This document shows positions 4,267 through 7,728 of a stretch of DNA of 7,728 nt, piece by piece. Made by a program: the position numbers and the translations under genes. The stretch is from contig VFKQ01000055.1 of the NCBI GenBank assembly GCA_009885445.1, positions 1-7,728 of the forward strand, read 5' to 3'. Position 1 is the first letter of the stretch. Every line of letters starts with the position of its first letter. The notes under the pieces were generated by a model that had not been told where the DNA came from, made no database searches, and worked only from the letters and a program-made list of their open reading frames with translations. This stretch comes from Anaerolineaceae bacterium (GTDB lineage Bacteria; Chloroflexota; Anaerolineae; Anaerolineales; Villigracilaceae).

Positions 4267-5661
4267 TCACGGAAAATATTCTGCCAGCAAACGCGCGGCG
4301 GCTTCACCAATGGGCGTGCCAGTGGCTAGCTCGAGCGCACGCTCCAAATGCTTGCGCGCGTTCAACCAATCAGCGCGTTTTAAATAGACCATGCCCATAT
4401 GCAAGTGTGCCGACGCAAAATCGGGGTCTGTGCGCAAAGCGGCCAGCAGACTCACCTCGGCGGCCACGGGCAAGTCTGCGGCCAGGTAGACCCAGCCCAG
4501 CAGATCGTGCGAGGCGGCAGTACCCGCTTCCAGCGCGAGCACTTGTTGCGCGGCCGGCAGGCCCACGTCAAATACTTGATAACCATATTGCGCACAAAAT
4601 GTTGCCAGCGCGCGCCAATACGCCGCGTCTTGCGGCGTGAGTTGCGTGGCGCGTTGATACGCGGCCAGCGCGGGCGGCAGGTCACCTGCAAAAGCATAAG
4701 CATCGCCCAGCGCGGCTTGCATGGCCGGGTTTTCAGGTTGAATTAATGCGGCCCACTGAAATTCGGCCAGCGCACGGGCCGGTTCGTTTTGACGTTTCCA
4801 ATACAGGCCGAACAATGCGCGCACATTGGAACTGAACGGAGCCAGCGCTTCAGCCGTTTCCAACTCGGCGCGTCCATCCTGACCGAGGTGCTGGTTCGCC
4901 TCACCCAGCCAGGCCCACGCTTCGGCATTTTGCGAGTCAGCTTTGGTTGCGCGCAAAAAGGCCTCGTGCGCCAGCAACCATTCTTGCACCAGTCCCAGCC
5001 CGCGTCCGCTGATGACGAGCCTGCGCGATTCGTCCGGCTCCACAAAAGCCAGGTTGAGCGCAGTGCGCATCGTCTGCGCGGCGGGGTCGTAGTCCGCGTT
5101 TAATTGCGCGGCAGTGAGTAACTCAAAAATGGCGCGGTCGGGCACAGACAGACTCAGCAATAATCCAAAGCGATAATGCGCGGCGGCATCTTCGGGCGCA
5201 AAGTTCAGATAATTTTTGAGCGCAAGAGTCTCCTGCGCCGCGTTGCCTTGCGCGTTATAAATCAGGAATTGCCCATAATACAATTGCGCCGTGGGGCCGT
5301 ATTCAGACAGGCCGCGTTCAAGCGCATGGGCCGCATCGTCTACCTGACCGAGCTGATAGTGGGCCTGCGCCAACGTGGCCCAACCTTGGGCTGAGAGGTT
5401 GGACGCGCGAGTCAGTAGTCGCGCGGCTTCGGGCATGTCGCCGCCCGCAAACGCGGACAAGCCAGCGGCCTCCCATAAATCTGCGCGCCAAAACATCAGC
5501 CGCGCGGCGTGCTCGTATTGCGCGGCGGCCAGCGAATAATTCTCCACGTCAAAATTCACCGCCGCGCGACGGATGTCGGCGCGGGCGGTGAGAAAAGCTG
5601 GGGCGGCAATCAGGCCCAGGAGGGCCAGCAGAATCAAGGTGCGGAAGAGAAGCGGGCGCAT
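4267..5661 (-). CDS. Membrane-anchored tetratricopeptide repeat protein
   Basis: The 464-residue protein starts with a short basic N-terminus and one hydrophobic helix (about 4-24), which is either an uncleaved anchor or a signal peptide (AFLTARA), so the repeats should face the outside. The remainder is helical TPR units: roughly 58-91, 92-125, 126-159 and 160-190, a less regular linker (about 191-240), then 245-278, 279-312, 313-346, 347-380, 381-414 and 415-448. Examples are WATLAQAHYQLGQVDDAAHA, MQAALGDAYAFAGDLPPAL and SAHLHMGMVYLKRADWLNAR. TPR arrays are scaffolds for protein complexes; the partner is unknown, and the adjacent lipoprotein is a candidate. A longer frame to 5688 exists, but TATAAT (5671-5676) lies inside it, so I place the start at ATG 5659-5661, probably leaderless. 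It probably heads an operon with the lipoprotein gene. Confidence 0.88.
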   Translation of the reverse strand: MRPLLFRTLILLALLGLIAAPAFLTARADIRRAAVNFDVENYSLAAAQYEHAARLMFWRADLWEAAGLSAFAGGDMPEAARLLTRASNLSAQGWATLAQAHYQLGQVDDAAHALERGLSEYGPTAQLYYGQFLIYNAQGNAAQETLALKNYLNFAPEDAAAHYRFGLLLSLSVPDRAIFELLTAAQLNADYDPAAQTMRTALNLAFVEPDESRRLVISGRGLGLVQEWLLAHEAFLRATKADSQNAEAWAWLGEANQHLGQDGRAELETAEALAPFSSNVRALFGLYWKRQNEPARALAEFQWAALIQPENPAMQAALGDAYAFAGDLPPALAAYQRATQLTPQDAAYWRALATFCAQYGYQVFDVGLPAAQQVLALEAGTAASHDLLGWVYLAADLPVAAEVSLLAALRTDPDFASAHLHMGMVYLKRADWLNARKHLERALELATGTPIGEAAARLLAEYFP

Positions 5662-5670
5662 AGTGTAGAT

Positions 5671-5676
5671 ATTATA
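5671..5676 (-). promoter_or_regulatory. -10 box of the TPR gene, leaderless arrangement
   Basis: A perfect TATAAT on the - strand is followed by 9 nt (ATCTACACT) and ATG 5659-5661. Transcription starting 6-9 nt after the box would begin at or just before the ATG, and no SD exists. No clear -35 is seen. Confidence 0.7.
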
Positions 5677-5758
5677 GTCGCGGCGCATCGGTCCTAGTCG
5701 CGAAATAAGTTTTATGTTTTTTTCATGAATAAGAGGATGTACGAACGGACAATGGCAG

Positions 5759-5764
5759 TATAAT
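5759..5764 (+). promoter_or_regulatory. -10 box of the sensor kinase-like gene, leaderless arrangement
   Basis: A perfect TATAAT is followed by 9 nt (CATCGCAGT) and ATG 5774-5776, the same spacing as the divergent TPR gene. No SD precedes the ATG and no good -35 is visible. The two -10 boxes are 82 bp apart, facing away from each other. Confidence 0.7.
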
Positions 5765-5773
5765 CATCGCAGT

Positions 5774-7728
5774 ATGGCATCTCTCTTTGACCAAATTTTT
5801 TCCTCGCTCAGCGGCGATGGAAGTTTCGTTTTTCACCTTGTGCTGATTGCGTCTATTGCATTCAGCTTGCAAGCCGCGTTTATCCACTGGCGCTCAAGTG
5901 ACTTTCCGCAAGCGCGGCGCATGATCATTGGTTTGGGCGTTCTAATGACGGCGCAGATGGGATTGTTCGTCGTCGCCGCGCTCGGCTCGCAACAAGTTAT
6001 GAATCTTGAAGTTTTCCTGCCACCGCTGGACCGCGCCTTCACTTTGCTCACGCTGGTTTGGGTCACCTGGCTGTGGGCCTTCCCAGAACCCAGCCGCTCC
6101 GCGGACTCGGCGGCGGCCATCCTCACTGTGCTGATTGGCGTGTCGTTGACCATCAGCGTGGTCAATGCGATTGACATCAACGCCTCGTTCAACGCCAGCT
6201 CACAAGATTTCATCTGGCAAATTGTTTCGATTGCCTTCACGCTGATTGGCGCATTGATATTGCTGGTGCGCCGACCGAGCGGCTGGAGCAACGGTGTGGC
6301 CTTTATGGCGCTGGCCTTCATCGGGCATTTCGTCTACTTGCTCACGCGCCCGGCCACGGGTGATTATGCCGGCGCGGTGCGCTTCGCTTATCTGCCCGCA
6401 TATTTTCTTTTGTATACCCTGCCACAACGATTCCCCGCGCCGAGTGACAGCAATGATCCGACATCCATCAAGCAAGATGCGTCCGTGCCCGAGCGCCGAC
6501 GTTACAGCACCGACCCAAAAACATTTCACGCCCTGCTAGATCTGGCCGCCGAAAGCGCGCCGACGAAAGTCAGTCAGGCCATCACACGCTCCATCGCGCA
6601 GACCATGCTGGCGGACCTGTGCTTCCTCATTTATCTCACCGACAACAATAATCAAATGGTCATCGCCGCCGGCTACGACTTAATCCGCGAGGAGCCGCTC
6701 GAGGGCGGTAGCCTGAGCAAGACCGCCGTGCCCATGCTGGCCAGCGCCATTCAGCGCGGACGTCCTCTGCGCCTGCCCGCCAGCGCCACCTCCGCAGACA
6801 TTAAAGGCCTCGGCGATGTGCTCGGCATCGGCAACCCGGGCAACCTGATGACCGTGCCCATGCTGACCAAAAATAAAGAGTCCATTGGCGGCATCCTGCT
6901 TCTTTCGCCATACTCCAATCGTTTGTGGAGCGCCGAAGACCAGGCCTTCCTGGCCAACATTGCCACATCCATGGTGGCCATCACCCAACGCGGCCAGCAA
7001 ATGACCGCCCTGCAACAAAAAGAACAAGCCGCACAAGATGCGCTGACTCAAGCGCAAACACAAGTGGCTGAGATTAAGCGCAAGAACGAAGAACTGCAAA
7101 GGACTCTCGAACAGGCCATGGCCCGTCCCACCGTTGTGGAAAACGCCGCGCCCTCAGAAGAAATTAACGCGCAACTGGCCGCGCTCGAAAGCGAAAACGA
7201 AACCCTGCGCAAACGCGCCGGCCGCGCATTAACCAACGAAGTGGAACAACTCGAAAAAGAATTGCGCGTCACGCTTCAAGACACGGCCCACCTGCAAAAT
7301 CAGGTGGCGCAAGCCAACGCCAAGGTACACGAACTCGAACGGGGACAGAAGTCCACGCGCTCACGCGAACAGGCCGAAGTGGTGGCCTCCATCTCGCAGG
7401 AACTGCGCCAGCCCATGTCCTCCATCGTTGGCTATACCGACCTGTTACTCGGCGAATCAGTAGGAATCCTCGGCGCATTGCAAAGAAAATTTGTAGAACG
7501 TGTAAAAGCCTCCACTGAGCGCATCGGCAGTTTAATAGACGACCTGATTCAAGTCACCACCATCGAAACCGGTCTGGATGACCTAAAAACCGAAGCCGTG
7601 GATTTGAATCTGATCATCGACAACGCCATGTCTTACACCAGCAGTCAGGTGCGCGAGAAAAACATCTCCATGCATCTCGACCTGCCACGCAAAATGGCAA
7701 GCATCAATGCCGACCGCGAAGCCCTGCA
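5774..7728 (+). CDS. 7TM-GAF-coiled-coil sensor kinase-like protein, H-box His replaced by Gln (partial)
   Basis: The frame runs from ATG 5774 off the window edge after 651 codons. Seven hydrophobic segments (about 18-38, 49-71, 87-104, 113-131, 147-165, 172-190 and 201-217) form a 7TM-like N-terminal input region. A cytoplasmic GAF-like domain spans about 250-405 and includes LADLCFLIYLTD and ESIGGILLLSPYSNRLWSAEDQAF. A long Gln/Glu-rich coiled coil follows (about 407-530). A HisKA-type dimerisation helix pair covers about 535-600. Its H-box reads SISQELRQPMSSIVGYTDLLL, where the usual SHELRTPL has its phospho-accepting His; here residue 542 is Gln (CAG 7397-7399). The ATPase domain begins near 608 and is cut off before its N-box can be judged. 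In the family this architecture senses membrane or ligand signals and phosphorylates a response regulator; without His it may be a pseudokinase or act through a partner. Divergent from the TPR gene. Confidence 0.85.
   Translation, partial: MASLFDQIFSSLSGDGSFVFHLVLIASIAFSLQAAFIHWRSSDFPQARRMIIGLGVLMTAQMGLFVVAALGSQQVMNLEVFLPPLDRAFTLLTLVWVTWLWAFPEPSRSADSAAAILTVLIGVSLTISVVNAIDINASFNASSQDFIWQIVSIAFTLIGALILLVRRPSGWSNGVAFMALAFIGHFVYLLTRPATGDYAGAVRFAYLPAYFLLYTLPQRFPAPSDSNDPTSIKQDASVPERRRYSTDPKTFHALLDLAAESAPTKVSQAITRSIAQTMLADLCFLIYLTDNNNQMVIAAGYDLIREEPLEGGSLSKTAVPMLASAIQRGRPLRLPASATSADIKGLGDVLGIGNPGNLMTVPMLTKNKESIGGILLLSPYSNRLWSAEDQAFLANIATSMVAITQRGQQMTALQQKEQAAQDALTQAQTQVAEIKRKNEELQRTLEQAMARPTVVENAAPSEEINAQLAALESENETLRKRAGRALTNEVEQLEKELRVTLQDTAHLQNQVAQANAKVHELERGQKSTRSREQAEVVASISQELRQPMSSIVGYTDLLLGESVGILGALQRKFVERVKASTERIGSLIDDLIQVTTIETGLDDLKTEAVDLNLIIDNAMSYTSSQVREKNISMHLDLPRKMASINADREAL

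Larger units (their letters stand above)
5662..5773. promoter_or_regulatory. Divergent intergenic promoter region
   Basis: This 112-bp gap separates the TPR gene (-) from the sensor gene (+). It contains the two facing-away TATAAT boxes. The middle is AT-rich, including a run of seven T residues near 5717-5723. No inverted repeat long enough to call an operator was found. The shared region suggests the two transcription units could be co-regulated. Confidence 0.5.

Noticed and set aside
5662..5688. Upstream ATG of the TPR gene (nine extra codons)
   Set aside because: The -10 box at 5671-5676 lies within these codons, so they would not be transcribed; the next ATG precedes a normal signal/anchor helix.
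5833..6321. 162-codon minus-strand ORF
   Set aside because: Shadow of the membrane part of the sensor gene, which has clear hydrophobic segments in the + frame.
1..7728. CRISPR array, tRNA, rRNA or riboswitch
   Set aside because: No regularly spaced direct repeats, cloverleaf, rRNA signature or recognisable riboswitch core seen on either strand by eye.

Overview
The window most resembles a metagenome-type Chloroflexota (Anaerolineae-like) chromosome fragment. This is inferred from the proteins, not from a marker gene. The clues are a secreted concanavalin-like lipoprotein and a 7TM-GAF-coiled-coil kinase of a type I associate with that group, perfect TATAAT boxes set so close to ATG codons that the mRNAs should be leaderless, moderately high GC, and small palindromic repeats between genes. 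No rRNA, tRNA or CRISPR array was seen.

Layout. Positions 1-300 hold a REP-like palindrome and a 128-bp foldback element (88-215) with imperfect terminal inverted repeats and an exact 8-bp direct repeat on each side. A promoter and Shine-Dalgarno follow, then a small Cys-rich lipoprotein gene on + (302-880) with a strong terminator. From 956 to about 1695 lies a graveyard of mobile DNA: a decayed + strand reading frame with one internal stop, and on the - strand the C-terminal stump of an IS630-type transposase. That stump is itself split by a 129-bp MITE with a 3-bp target duplication. The insertion keeps the reading frame open.

On the - strand follow folD (1699-2577, with its own promoter), a standalone thioesterase of the NRPS/PKS C-terminal type (2716-3423), a secreted LamG/concanavalin-like lipoprotein (3574-4239) and a membrane-anchored TPR protein (4267-5661). 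The TPR gene and the lipoprotein gene are 27 nt apart and probably cotranscribed. The 111-bp gap at 5662-5773 is a divergent promoter region. From it a large sensor kinase-like gene runs + and off the window edge.

How the genes relate. folD is a housekeeping C1-metabolism gene. The TPR protein, its lipoprotein neighbour and the divergent sensor look like a cell-envelope/signalling group, but nothing in the sequence proves a shared pathway. The most notable points are the kinase's H-box, where the phospho-accepting His is Gln (residue 542), the two unrelated ~130-bp MITE-like elements, and the matching TATAAT-N9-ATG arrangement of the two divergent genes.
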